This document shows positions 33,801-45,800 of a stretch of 64,000 nucleotides of DNA, one piece after another (within the stretch, counting starts at the first letter, position 1; each line of letters starts with the position of its first letter). A program made the position numbers and the translations under genes. This stretch comes from Actinernus sp. WN-2022 (taxonomy: Eukaryota > Cnidaria > Anthozoa > Actiniaria > Actinernidae): contig JAOWCC010001589.1 of NCBI GenBank assembly GCA_030867875.1, positions 83,785,537-83,849,536 of the forward strand. The letters are read 5' to 3'. The notes under the pieces are model-generated. The model was given only the letters and a program-made list of their open reading frames with translations, did no database searches and had not been told where the DNA came from.

Positions 33801-36800
33801 CCAACTATGACGCTGATGCCGATATTCTGATTGAGAGGTTTGGTTGGAAAAAACTCGCTTCGCAACGAAAATTTCAAACCGCAGTCATGGTCTACAAATC
33901 AATGAATGGTCTTGCCCCAGACTATATGCGGTCCATGTTTACATATCGTAATGTTACCTCTTATTCTTTGAGAGACACCGAGGGCAAACTGGCTATTCCT
34001 ATGCCCCGCACAAATTATCTTAAGGATAGCTTTGGTTATAAGGGTGCGGTGCTGTGGGATAGCCTCTCAGTCGGGTTGCGGCAAGCAAATAATCTTAGCA
34101 GTTTTCGAGCGGGCTGTTTTGAACAAGTCTAACTGTTATTCTAAAGTCTTATTTTTATTCTTAATTTTTATAATATATTATATGTAATACACGGCTCTCA
34201 TGGAAAGCAGGTACTAAACTTAGCATTATTTAAAATTAGATTATTATTATTATAGTAGTTATGATTAGATGTTATTATTTATTTTTATTTACATTATCAT
34301 TACTTATTTATTTATTTATTTATTTTAAAATCCTGATGAGATATTCCGTGGGTAAATAAATAAAGTTATTACCCAAACTAGATTATAAATATAGTCTTCG
34401 GTCAGACAGCCCTAAAATAACAACACCTGTATCTGGCACTAACAGACACGGGAATCGTTTTATCCCCAGAGCGTACTATATGTGTGGTATTCAGAACCAG
34501 TGACTAGTTACTGTCGTATATAGCTATAGTTTTGTGATAGGTATTGATATATGAAAACAAAGATAAATAATACGTATATATGTACAAAAGAAATAAATTA
34601 CTATCAATTTAAAAGATGTCATGATCCTATGAAAAAGCTCTCATTCTTTGTCCTGTAATTTAATGCCATGTTGATCTTCTATTTTATGCTGCAGTACAAT
34701 TTCCTCATCAAATTCTTAAACATCGTGTTCAGCGAGCCTTTCACCGGATCTGAGAAAGTCCTTGCCCTCTATGGACGTTACTTCAAAAATCTGGATATGC
34801 TCTACGACTACACCTTGTAAGTAACTGCTAATCAGTTAATTCTCGTATTGAGTAACCCATGGCCAGCATGTTTCCCCTCATTAAAATTATGAATACTGTA
34901 ATGTAGCTGGATTTAAATTCTTGAAAATAGAGTATCGCTGCAAGATCGTTCATTCTGAGAGACCCGTTGGCCGATCATTAAAATTCTTGATTTTCTCTAA
35001 CAGCGACAAGTCGGTAATTGCTGATTATATAATGTGGCGGGTAGTCGACCACTACATTGCTGCTCTACCATCTAATGTCACGGTACTAAAGGATAGATTC
35101 GCGTTCTTGATCACTGGTTCACCACCTGTACCTCGGTGGAAACAGTGCCTCGGTCAAATGATGACACCGTTTGACATGTCGCTTGGCCTTCTGTTTGTTG
35201 ACGCACATTTTAACGACAACGCAAAAGGCACGGTAAGAATGTTTACTTAGTACTTTGGCTTTAAAGTGAGCTCTAGCCAGTTATCTTTGATTTAAAAGCC
35301 AAACTGGAAAATAAAACAACTGAGACAGGAAAATAATAATGATAGTCTGCCAGGAACACTGATCATTATTTAAGTCAGAACCTAATTCTTGTTCCTTTTC
35401 CCTGTTTTTATGTCAGCTCCATGTAATAAAAGATTGTCAGTATCAAATGTCTGACACCAAAAAACTGTATAAATGAAGAATTTCAATGTTATTACTCAAC
35501 TCATTTTCGACTCATTAGCATAATGACGTCATTTCAAGGTTTTATAATGCATTTTAAAGCACTATTACGGCTATAAATCGCCCATACATGGTTGAACAAG
35601 ATTGTAGAACACTTTAATTACTTCAACCAAATCAATCATTTCTGGCTAGGGCTCATAAACACTTTATTATAAATGTTAACGCGATCGGGTTGAGGTTTCA
35701 GCTGTTGTCTAAAGACCTACATTGTATCTCCGAGCCCACATGAATCATTGTGCCAATGTTTTGATTAGTTTGTTTATCAACGGCCGCCTAGCTAGAAGGC
35801 TAGCTTTTAGTCTAACTAAAATGCTCTTGATAGGCCCTTTGCAGGACCTGGTCACGTGAACTTTTTAGCCTGTCAATAAAAAAAAATTGCCGTAGCCGTG
35901 CCAGTCAGTCTCGCAAACTCTGTTCAATTTCAATTTTCCTTCAGTTTTAAAGATATGAACCTAAAAATTGGGCTTTTTACTAATTTTGACTTACTCTTCC
36001 CATTTCTGCCATCCATGTTGTTCTAGCGCCATTTTTTGGGGGATTGACAAGCTAAAAAGGTCACGTGACCAGGTCCTGCAAAGGGTCTTTCTTTATTAGT
36101 TTTATAAAAAAAGTACACATAGGCTTAGGGTAGCGAATTTCATCATATCCAGCGGATTAATAGCTGGCCGATAACAACCGAGGCTCTGGAGACGGAGATT
36201 GTTCAAATACAGTTTTGTTAATTTTCCGAGGGCTTAAACGTTTTTAGTGAATAATTTTATAACTTAGTAAATTCACAGTGAATTACAAATTAAGAAAGCT
36301 TCAACCTGTTTTAAAAAGTCTTACGCTTAGCTTTAAAGTAGTTTTGTTGTTTTTCACGAAAATTATAAACACGCTCTGGACTCATCAAAGCGGATGCGCG
36401 TGACGTTTTGCCTCGGTGTGTTCCACCCTTCTTTCCTAGCGTGTTGTCTCGCCCCATTCTACTGCACTTCGGCTACTTCTGTGCTGTCGTTTTAATCCAT
36501 ATCACCTTGACCGCGCGCTACAGACATTCTTGGTTTGCATGTTTTATGGATTTATTCCGTTTTACCACTCTAATGGGGGACAGAGAACCTCAACAGACTT
36601 GAAGACCCTCTATGGAGGTCTCCGAGAGTCTACGATTTATCGTCCTTATCCGAGAAGACATGAAGGTCCATAACCGTTTGTAGTTCTAGAACGAAATCGT
36701 TTCACAAAGGCAGCACCTTCTACTCAGTTATTCTAAGACCCTCTGAGTGTTGGTCAGGCCAAGATTCTGAACCCTCAACCTCCTCTGCTGGGCTAACCGG

Positions 36801-39800
36801 GAGGCGACGTTAAAAAATTAAACTAGAAGTCCTACAAAGCTGTTCTCTTTATACAGTCTAGAGAGATCGATAATAAAAGTATATATTCGATCACATGCAG
36901 GAAATTTCACGTCGATAGAGTATTTTGTTCCGCGTGGTTAATAAGAGCATTTTTAATTTTATGACAGCCTGGTTCAACGTGTGCACCCCCTGCATTGACA
37001 ACTAATCAGATATATTAAACTAAGCAAAAACTAACAATAATAGTGGCAAAATTAATTTTGTATATGCAAATCAATTTTGCAATCAAGGGTCCGGACGATG
37101 CAAACTGCCACCAATACGTCGTCCAGCTGAAATGAAACTCCCGAAAACACATACAACCGGAAGGGTCGCTACAGTTATGTAGCTATAGGCTGTCCTTTTC
37201 TTCTCTTTATTTTGGTAATATTTTCGCTAATGTCCTTGTTTATCTAGAACGCCTTACCTCACTTTATTATTATGAAACTGCTTCTTTTCAGGTTGAAGAA
37301 ATGACGAGGTTGATTCGTAGCGCATTCATCAACAAATTGCCAGAACAAAGCTGGATGGATTACTACACTCAGGAAAAAGCTAAAGAAAAGGTTTGTGCCA
37401 CGGAAAGCTTGCAGAGGTTTAGACATCACTGATCTATTGTATCAAAGGCAAAGGTAAAACAACCTTATATTTCAACGTTTGTAACTCGCGACAGTCTTGG
37501 TTGGATAGGCTTAAGCCGGTAGTTTTTCTGATACAGAGAAATTGAAGGTTAACCTGTGCATTTTCAGTTCCAAATCGAGAATATTTCTGTTTTATTTTAT
37601 GAACCATGAGCTGAAGCCGAGGATCGAATGCTCGACCTCCCTCGCGATGGCTTGGCGCGCTGTCGATTGATTTTACTGAGCAAGAACATTGCATTTTTAT
37701 TTAAAAGATATATACGCTTAAAATACCTTAGGTGATAGCCTTAGGGCCCTTGTTGATAACAGCACTTGTGCTGATTAGGTTACTCTCGCTAAATAACATG
37801 ATTAATGATTTATTATTAGGTGCAATCTGCATTTCCAGGAATTAATAAAAAGTCTTTTAAAGTCGTTGTTAAAGTCCCCAGAATATTTGTATTTCATATT
37901 TTGATTTTCTTTGTCTTTTTTAGGCTCTTGCGATAAAGGAGGACATAGGTTATCCCGCATTCATTAAGGACCCTCAAAAACTTGCCGCCAAGTACCAGCA
38001 GGTAATGACGCATATGATTCATATGATTATCTTCTCATTAGAGATAACTTGATGCTTGGTTTATAGGATTAAATCATGTAGGGAATTTTACAATAAAAGT
38101 CACTTAAATTGTTATCTATAACAACGACGACTACACAGGAAAGATTGTGAAGTTTGCAGAAAAGTAACCCAATTATACCACATTCATAATGGCCGCTCCT
38201 AATTTGCATAATTTGGAAGATTAGGCCCGATTTAAACGTCGAACTTTTCATGCGCCGAACGCATTGAAACAAAAGATAATTAGGCGGCTTCTTTTGATCT
38301 AATTAGGTTCGGCGTATGAAATGTTAGACATTTGAACCCGACCTAAAGCCTGGTTTCCATATAATCGTCCCGATCGTCTCTGTATATTTTTGAAACGATC
38401 GAAACGATTAAGACGACCGGGCGCTTTGTGGTTTCCATATAATCGTCCGGATCACTCATCGTGCGGCGCGGTCGTCTAGTGAAAGTCATGGGTCCGACAA
38501 CCGTTCTTTTGGCGCGAAAACCGCTTTCAAAATGGCGGCGGTAAACCTCGCTGCGTTTTACTTGCTTGTCGTTACTATTTTACGGAGGAGAATAGAGAAC
38601 GGCAAAAGCATAGATTTTGGGTTTGGAAGATATTCCAGAAGCGAACGAACTTGTTTTTGTAGTCACGACTGAATTTATTGTAGAGGCAGTCGTACTTTTG
38701 TACTTCCTCCATAAAAAGTAGTGTCAAACAACTCTGTCTTTGACGGTGCATTATGGGATAGCGTTGGATCGTCCCAATCTTCCGAATTGTGCCGAACGCC
38801 CGAGAGTGGTTGCCATTAAAAAAATCACGATCGCTCGCGATCATCCCGATCGTCGGGATATTTTTTTTTTATCCAAGCGATCGCGATCGTCCTGATCATT
38901 CGGATCGTTTTATTTCGGTCGTCCGCGATCGTCCCAGCAGTGTTTCCATATATATAATCGCCTCGATCGCTTGGATATATTTTTTGGGACATCGGGACGA
39001 TCCGGAACGACGATTATATGGAAATCAGGCTTAAGCTACCACGTGTAAGATCACATTAAAACTAGTAAACAAATCATGTTCAGTTATAGGGCAACGTAGA
39101 GAATTGCTGTTGAGTTATAGCATTTCTAATGTTGGAAAAATACAGATCTCTCTAGTTTCAAATGGCTGTAACTTCGTTGATTTTTAAGCTGCAACCTTCA
39201 AATTTCACAAGATTACTAATTTTAACTTGCTCTTTCATGTGGTAATGTAATGCATGTTTTCTGTACATGCGGATAAACTATCGAAACGGGAATACGCAGT
39301 TTAATTTATGAAAGTAGTGATAGACAATAATTATAAGACGATCGTATCTAGATAAATAAAGTCAGTAACATCACGTCATCTTTAATTTATATAGTTTACA
39401 GCTTCAAACAACTGGTTTGAGAATTTTAGAGCGGCGAATAACTACGTCAAACTGAAGAACATCGCCACTTATGGGATCGCTGTGGACAGAGACGCGTAAG
39501 TCAGTTTAGTGCCGCAGTTCCCGAGGAGGGGAGGGGGGAGAGGGGAGAGTTTACTAGTTTTTTCAGAATTTAATAAAAAAGTTATGAAGGTTAATACTGG
39601 TTAGAAAATGAGTTTGTTGAACATGATACCAATACACTCAACATAAAAATATTATCATAAGGTGTAGAAGATTGAATTCCCTTGGTTTATGGTTTCCATC
39701 ACAGAAGTGTATGCATGCAGCAGCCATTGCCTGGAGCGTCCATCTGTCATATACTGATATACTACGTGTGGTCAGGAGCCCATTACCCGGAGCGCCATCC

Positions 39801-42800
39801 GTCATACATTCGTGATGCAGCGTTTTCCCAGACCGGGTTATTTTTAGATTTCACTTCTCATTGTTCGCTTCATCGCGGCATGTTGTTAACAAAAGATGCC
39901 TCGTTAGCTTCTCTTGTTCGGTCAACCAACATGGCTGCAACACCATTAATCACATGAATTAAAACTACACAAATGCTTGTGATTGGCTAGCGGAACCTAA
40001 CTCGCGAGAAGCACATTCTAAAAATAACCCGGTTTGTAAAAACGCTGCATCAATAGACGTAGTATAGGAGAAAGACGCTCCGGGTAATGGACTCCTGTCA
40101 AAAGTCACGACAGGAGTTCCACCTTGACATTTTGCCCCAGGGTAGGGGAGGTCAGTAATCGGTTGTGAGACCTCACTCATACTAACATACTAATTTGATA
40201 CAGAATACTAATTGATATAGGGCTAACTGCAATTTTGTATCGGGTTTTTGCAGGGTTATCCATGTAACTTGAATGTTGCGTTTAGATTGGTTAGAACCCT
40301 TATGAATTAGTAATGACTATTATAAGTTATAGATACAAAATACTGACTAATAGGCTGACTAGAATCTTGTATAGGATTTACAGGGTATCCATGTGACTTG
40401 AATGCTGTGTTTAGATTGGTTATTAATGATTTATAAGTGGCAGAAGTTATGGAACGCAAACTGACCACTCATAGCTCAGGAAATTACTATATTTTACGTT
40501 TGCATAAAATACGTTTTTATATTTCATTTTTTTAAAGGTGGGCCGAGGGACCCGCTCAGGTGAATGGATACTATTCTCCAAACCAGAACAGAATAGGTGA
40601 GTTATATTGCAATCTAACGACACAAACAGAGCCAGTTGCAGGTGTCGTTTCGAGACTCTTTTCCCTGACGAAAATCAGCTGCGCTTCGTTCCTTTTTATA
40701 AGTCCCTCAGATTCTGCATATAATAATCTCATAACACTGCTGTATCTCTATGTGCTCAGTTTTTCTCGCCGGCATCATTCAACCGCCATTCTACGAGCCT
40801 CAGTACCCAAGGTAAGCAACTTACAATGTTTATAGACATCTGTGTATTAGTTTACCGTGCATCGTCCTCATTATGCACCCTAGCCTAAAGGAGAGCTAAT
40901 GATATGTCAATAAAACATTTTATGATATAAACCTGCAAAGAACACACGCAGTATGAAAAATAACGAAATAAAGACCGTATTCATAAATGCGTATTTCTGT
41001 TTCAATTGTTTATCCAGATGTACAGAAAAAAATCGTTACCATGTGAAAGAGCATGTCGATATTAGTGCACTTATATGACTTATATGAAATTTGAGTACAG
41101 CCATTTGAAATTAAAGAGAAAACAACACCGGAGGTCTTTCCAGCCTCGCTTTAGTGTTTTTCTCTTCAATTTTTGTTCTTCATTTGAAACGCATATAACT
41201 CAACAGCAATTCTCCACATTGCTGTAAAACTGAACACAGTTACTAGCTTTTATGTGCTAGCTTTCGTGTGACAGCATTAGTTTCTCTCTTCAGATTTCTC
41301 TTCCAAACTATGCAAATTAGGAGGCGGCCATTAAGGTGATCTAAAATGAAATGGCTGAAGTACCGTTTACCCGCACAGTGCATTTATTTGCACCTTATTA
41401 GTCGGCTAACAAGTTAATAGGTTATGTAATGTTACTCATCGTGCGCATTTGAGCTTGCCTAAACTGGTTCGCCAAAATACACAATAAAAACTCGTAAAGT
41501 TACCGACTCGTATATATTAGCTGCTGACTGATAACCTCTTTTTTTTGTGCAACTTTCATCTGCCCCAGATGAAAGAACGTAGATCACCCCAATACAGAGA
41601 GAGAGAAAAGCAGTAAACTATGTCTATAAACTCCATTCGGAATAGCACTTATGCATGATGATGTCACGCTATTGTGATCGCCACCTATACAATTACATGC
41701 AGACATGATTTGTAGGAACACTCCAGAAAAATCGCAATCCTAACTCAATCGGCCCAATCGTTCTACCCAACATTGGGGAAGGAAGAGGCGAAAGTGTCTC
41801 AACACTCGTGTCTCCAATTTTAGCCTTACGTTTGTGTTGAGAGGAAACGTGCTAAAGTGATCACAAAAGCGTGACATCACATGCATAAGGCCTATTAGGC
41901 GGATTTAATATGAGTAGTTACGGCAATGACTTACGGCACGGTTACTGTACGGCAGCCGTAACATTGACATGGCTTCTCATCGTTTTTGTCTTTCTGATCC
42001 AATGAAATTAGAGAGTTACGGTTCAGTAAGTTAAAGTACGGTTACCAATACGGTAAGGTAACGGCATTCATAAAAAATCCAGTCTATGCCATTGGTCAAT
42101 TACTCTGCTGTGAAACGTGTCTTATGCTTTACATCTCTTGTTAGGTACCTGAAGTACGGTGCTATCGGGATGGTGATTGGCCACGAAATCACGCACGGTT
42201 TCGACAGCTCAGGTAGGCGGCGGTATTGGGTACAGGAGCTGATTTACAAACGGAATCTCGCTCGTGCTGAACTCATAGCCAACTACGATCCTGGTCAATA
42301 GGGTTTGGGACACTTGTCACAAGGTAGCAACGTGTATGCTCGTGTATGTTATCTCAAACAAATAATATCTGACTCTACATTTCTCAAGACACGAATGTAC
42401 CCCCCCCCCCCCCCTCCCCCCAAAACAAAATCAATGTTGTAATGATAAATCGTGACTTTGACTGTGTAAAACAAAAATCAACATTGATTGGAACGAGAGG
42501 GCTGTGATATACGAAACGATTTTGTTTTCTGAAAAATAGTTCAGTGTCCCTACCCTTTTGACCATGATCGTCACATATTACCTATCCTCGTGTGACATGC
42601 ATGAGCTCACGCACCACTCGGGTTCGTGGAATAAGTAGAGGAAATCGCATGAGCGCGAGTGCTATGCGTGATTTATGGACACTGAGTGGTATTTTGAAAG
42701 TTCTGATAATTTCACGAACCTTAAGTGAGTGCAATTTGAGAACTTTCTAAATAATCACTCAGTAGTGTCCATAAATCACGTATAGCACGAGCAGTTAATG

Positions 42801-45800
42801 CGATTTTTTGTTTATAATTATACTGCATGCGCAAGCATTAATTTTGCTGATAGCATGCGACTGTGCACGCAATCACCTTTTCATGCACTTATTATTGACC
42901 AATCCAGATATTTTGTTGAGTATGTTATAACTAGATATCCTTTCTTAGGTCGATTATTCAACAAGTATGGCAATCTAGATGACTGGTGGTCGTTTACTTC
43001 CGCGCTCAACTTCGCCAGGAAAGCAAAATGCCTTGTACGTCAGTACAGCAATTACGAAGTGTTTGGAAAACACGTAAGTACAATAGAACAGCTTTTCTAG
43101 TCGGACGGATATCGTTTGTGTGCAGAAATATACGATTAGAAGGAAGCCATTTTCTGTCCGCAATATTATTAATAGTACTTCATTGTGGCGAGGGAATGTG
43201 CAATGATATTTGTCCGATCCACGGCCTGTTCCGAGAAGCGAACTTAACAGTTCACGAGAGCGCAGCCATTGAAGAACAACCCTAATATGGCTTTCACTTT
43301 TATTCCAGATCAACGGAAGTCGAACCCTCAATGAGAATATCGCTGATAACGGAGGAATCAAGATCGCGTATGAAGTAAGCTAGTGCATGATACAAAACAA
43401 TATGTTAACTAGGCTGCGCAATTCCTTGTGCTAACAGGAACATGTTAAGAATGATCGCGAGGGTACCAGCAGGAAACTCCACGCGCGCCGTACTAAAGAA
43501 ATCACAGCAAAACCTCATATGTTAATTCTGACGCAGAACTCGTCCACGTAGATTTATTCATACTAAATTTAATATTGTGACGAGTTTTTTTCCTCAGCGA
43601 GACAGTATACGGAACGCGCGAGAAGCGTACTATCTTATCGATAGAGGTCAAACTCTTGAACCTCTAGGTATGAATAAACGTGATGAAACTTGTATTTACA
43701 CAATCATCATCACGTCACTTTTTATTATTTTTGTTTCATATTATATGTCACTCTCCACCTTCTTTTCTTTGGTTTATATGTGTTTTATCGTAAGATTGTG
43801 CAATTCATAATTCATGTATTATTTCGTTAAGATTCTAGTTTATTGGATACATTGTAAGCCTCTTTCCCCGAAGAAAATCGGCCGTGCCGATCGAAATATT
43901 GGAAGAAAAAACTCTCTACCGTTGAATCAGCCTTTCCTTTCTTGTCAATAGACCATTTTCTCAAGTATGCGCACGCAACAGGCTTGACGGGCCGGTAAAT
44001 ACTTCACATGGGCAATCACGTAGTGGTTTCCTATAACGCTCCCTATTATTTCAACCAATACTAAATCCAAGCTGCCTACATGAAGTATTTCTTGGCGGGC
44101 CGTGAGTTTTGTTAGCTTTTGTTAGACTCGTTCTGATGCGTCAGCATTTGTTATTCAAATTATCGGCTATTGTTAAAAAATTGGCGGCTATCGTTCAAAA
44201 AGCGATTTGGCGGGCCAATATGCGTGCGCATACCTGAGAAAATGGTCTATTGTTAAAAGAAGCTATTCTTGGAATAGCCGATTGATAATGCGACTGAATT
44301 CTCGCTAAGGCCTAGACTAAGGCCTGGTTCACACTAGCGACGTAAACAGAAGCGCAAGCGACATACGCAGATGCAGTGAATGCATTGATCATTAGCGGTA
44401 CTTATTCTTATCTCACACTAGTGATATAAGCAGAACCAACATACACAGACGCAGTAATGCATTGGTCATTAGCGGTACTTATTCTTATCTCACACTAGTG
44501 ATATAAGCAGAACCAACATACACAGACGCAGTAATGCATTGGTCATTAGCGGTACTTATTCTTATCTCACACTAGTGATATAAGCACAACCAACATACAC
44601 AGACGCAGTGAATGCATTGATCATTAGCGGTAATTGTTATTAACTCAAACTAGTACTAGTGACATAAGCCCAACCAACATACACAGACGCAGTAATGCAT
44701 TGATCATTTGAGGCTCTTGTTATTATTTCATACCTATGAGTAGAAGTGCCGCTAATGATCACTGCATTACTGCGTCTGAGTATGTTGCTTGTGCGCATGT
44801 GTATCTCGCTTGTGTGAACCAGGCCTGAGACAGCTTGCCAGCGACTCTTATGAGTGGCTTTTTGTTAATTTGTTTCGGATTGGGCTATTGTGGCGCGAGA
44901 TCAAAATGGGGCGTGCAGAAAAGGGAAGGAGGGGGGAGGGGAAGGGGAGAAAATGAACTATGAGCTCTTATTCCCTTTTCTTCCCATTTTTACCGCGCGC
45001 CACAGGTAGCCCAATCCAAACACAAATTAGCCAAAAAAACACTCACGAGAGCCGTTAGCACGCTTGGACTGAGACGACAGCCATCTCTCGTTGCTCACCC
45101 ACTGCGTCCCCCGTGAAAAAGACGCAGTGCAGCGATAAAAGGCGGCTCTCTTCTCAGGCTCGCTCACTGATCAAGACGTTCTTTTAAGAATCTCTTAACG
45201 CTGTCGCACCTTGCCAGGTATCAATGGCGCAGTTCGGCGTTATGATTTTAGCACGATTTATGGTTGTAAAATGCTACATCCTAAGATGATAACAACGCCG
45301 TAACTTGATCCTAAATAAATGAAATTCACGGTGATTACGATTTCTTCCACATTGGTCATCTTGTCTTCTAGTTTAACATATAAATCACTGATAACTGGCT
45401 ATGGCTGACCAACATATTATGGTAGCTAGATATGTTGAATAAATTTGATTGATCATTCATTTGGTGTTGTTCGGAGTTTAGTTTTTTGTACTGATATAAC
45501 GTGCTGCTCCTCTGACAGGCCTACCAGTTATGGACAAAGAATCATGGGCAAGAAACCATCTTACCAGAACTTGGCCTCACCCCTGAGCAACTCTTCTTTG
45601 TTGGATTTGCACAGGTACTTTACTGAAGAGGGACTGAACCCTAAATCAACTTTAGCTTTACGAATCAATCTATATATGAAGATTATACTTCAATTTATTG
45701 TGTTGTGCATCGGAGAAAAGAAAATCTGAAAACCTTCCTCACAACCTCCGCTATGTACAGACGGCTCAAGTCTTTTAATTTGTGACGTCAGATATACGGG

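Larger units (their letters stand above)
31043..34381 (+). mobile_element. CR1-like non-LTR retrotransposon, 5'-truncated, ORF2 intact
   Basis: End of ORF1 (31043-31237), a 90-base spacer, a full endonuclease-RT ORF2, and a 3' UTR with ACGGCTCTCATGGAAAGCAG ending in TTTATTTATTTATT and AAATAAAGTTATTACC. It lies in intron 6 of the M13 gene, in the same orientation. The 5' boundary (about 30950-31040) is not exact. Confidence 0.9.

Noticed and set aside
39402..39495. Alternative acceptor TTTACAG for exon 11
   Set aside because: From the phase-0 donor at 38001 it would put the exon out of frame; the acceptor ending at 39394 keeps the M13 frame.
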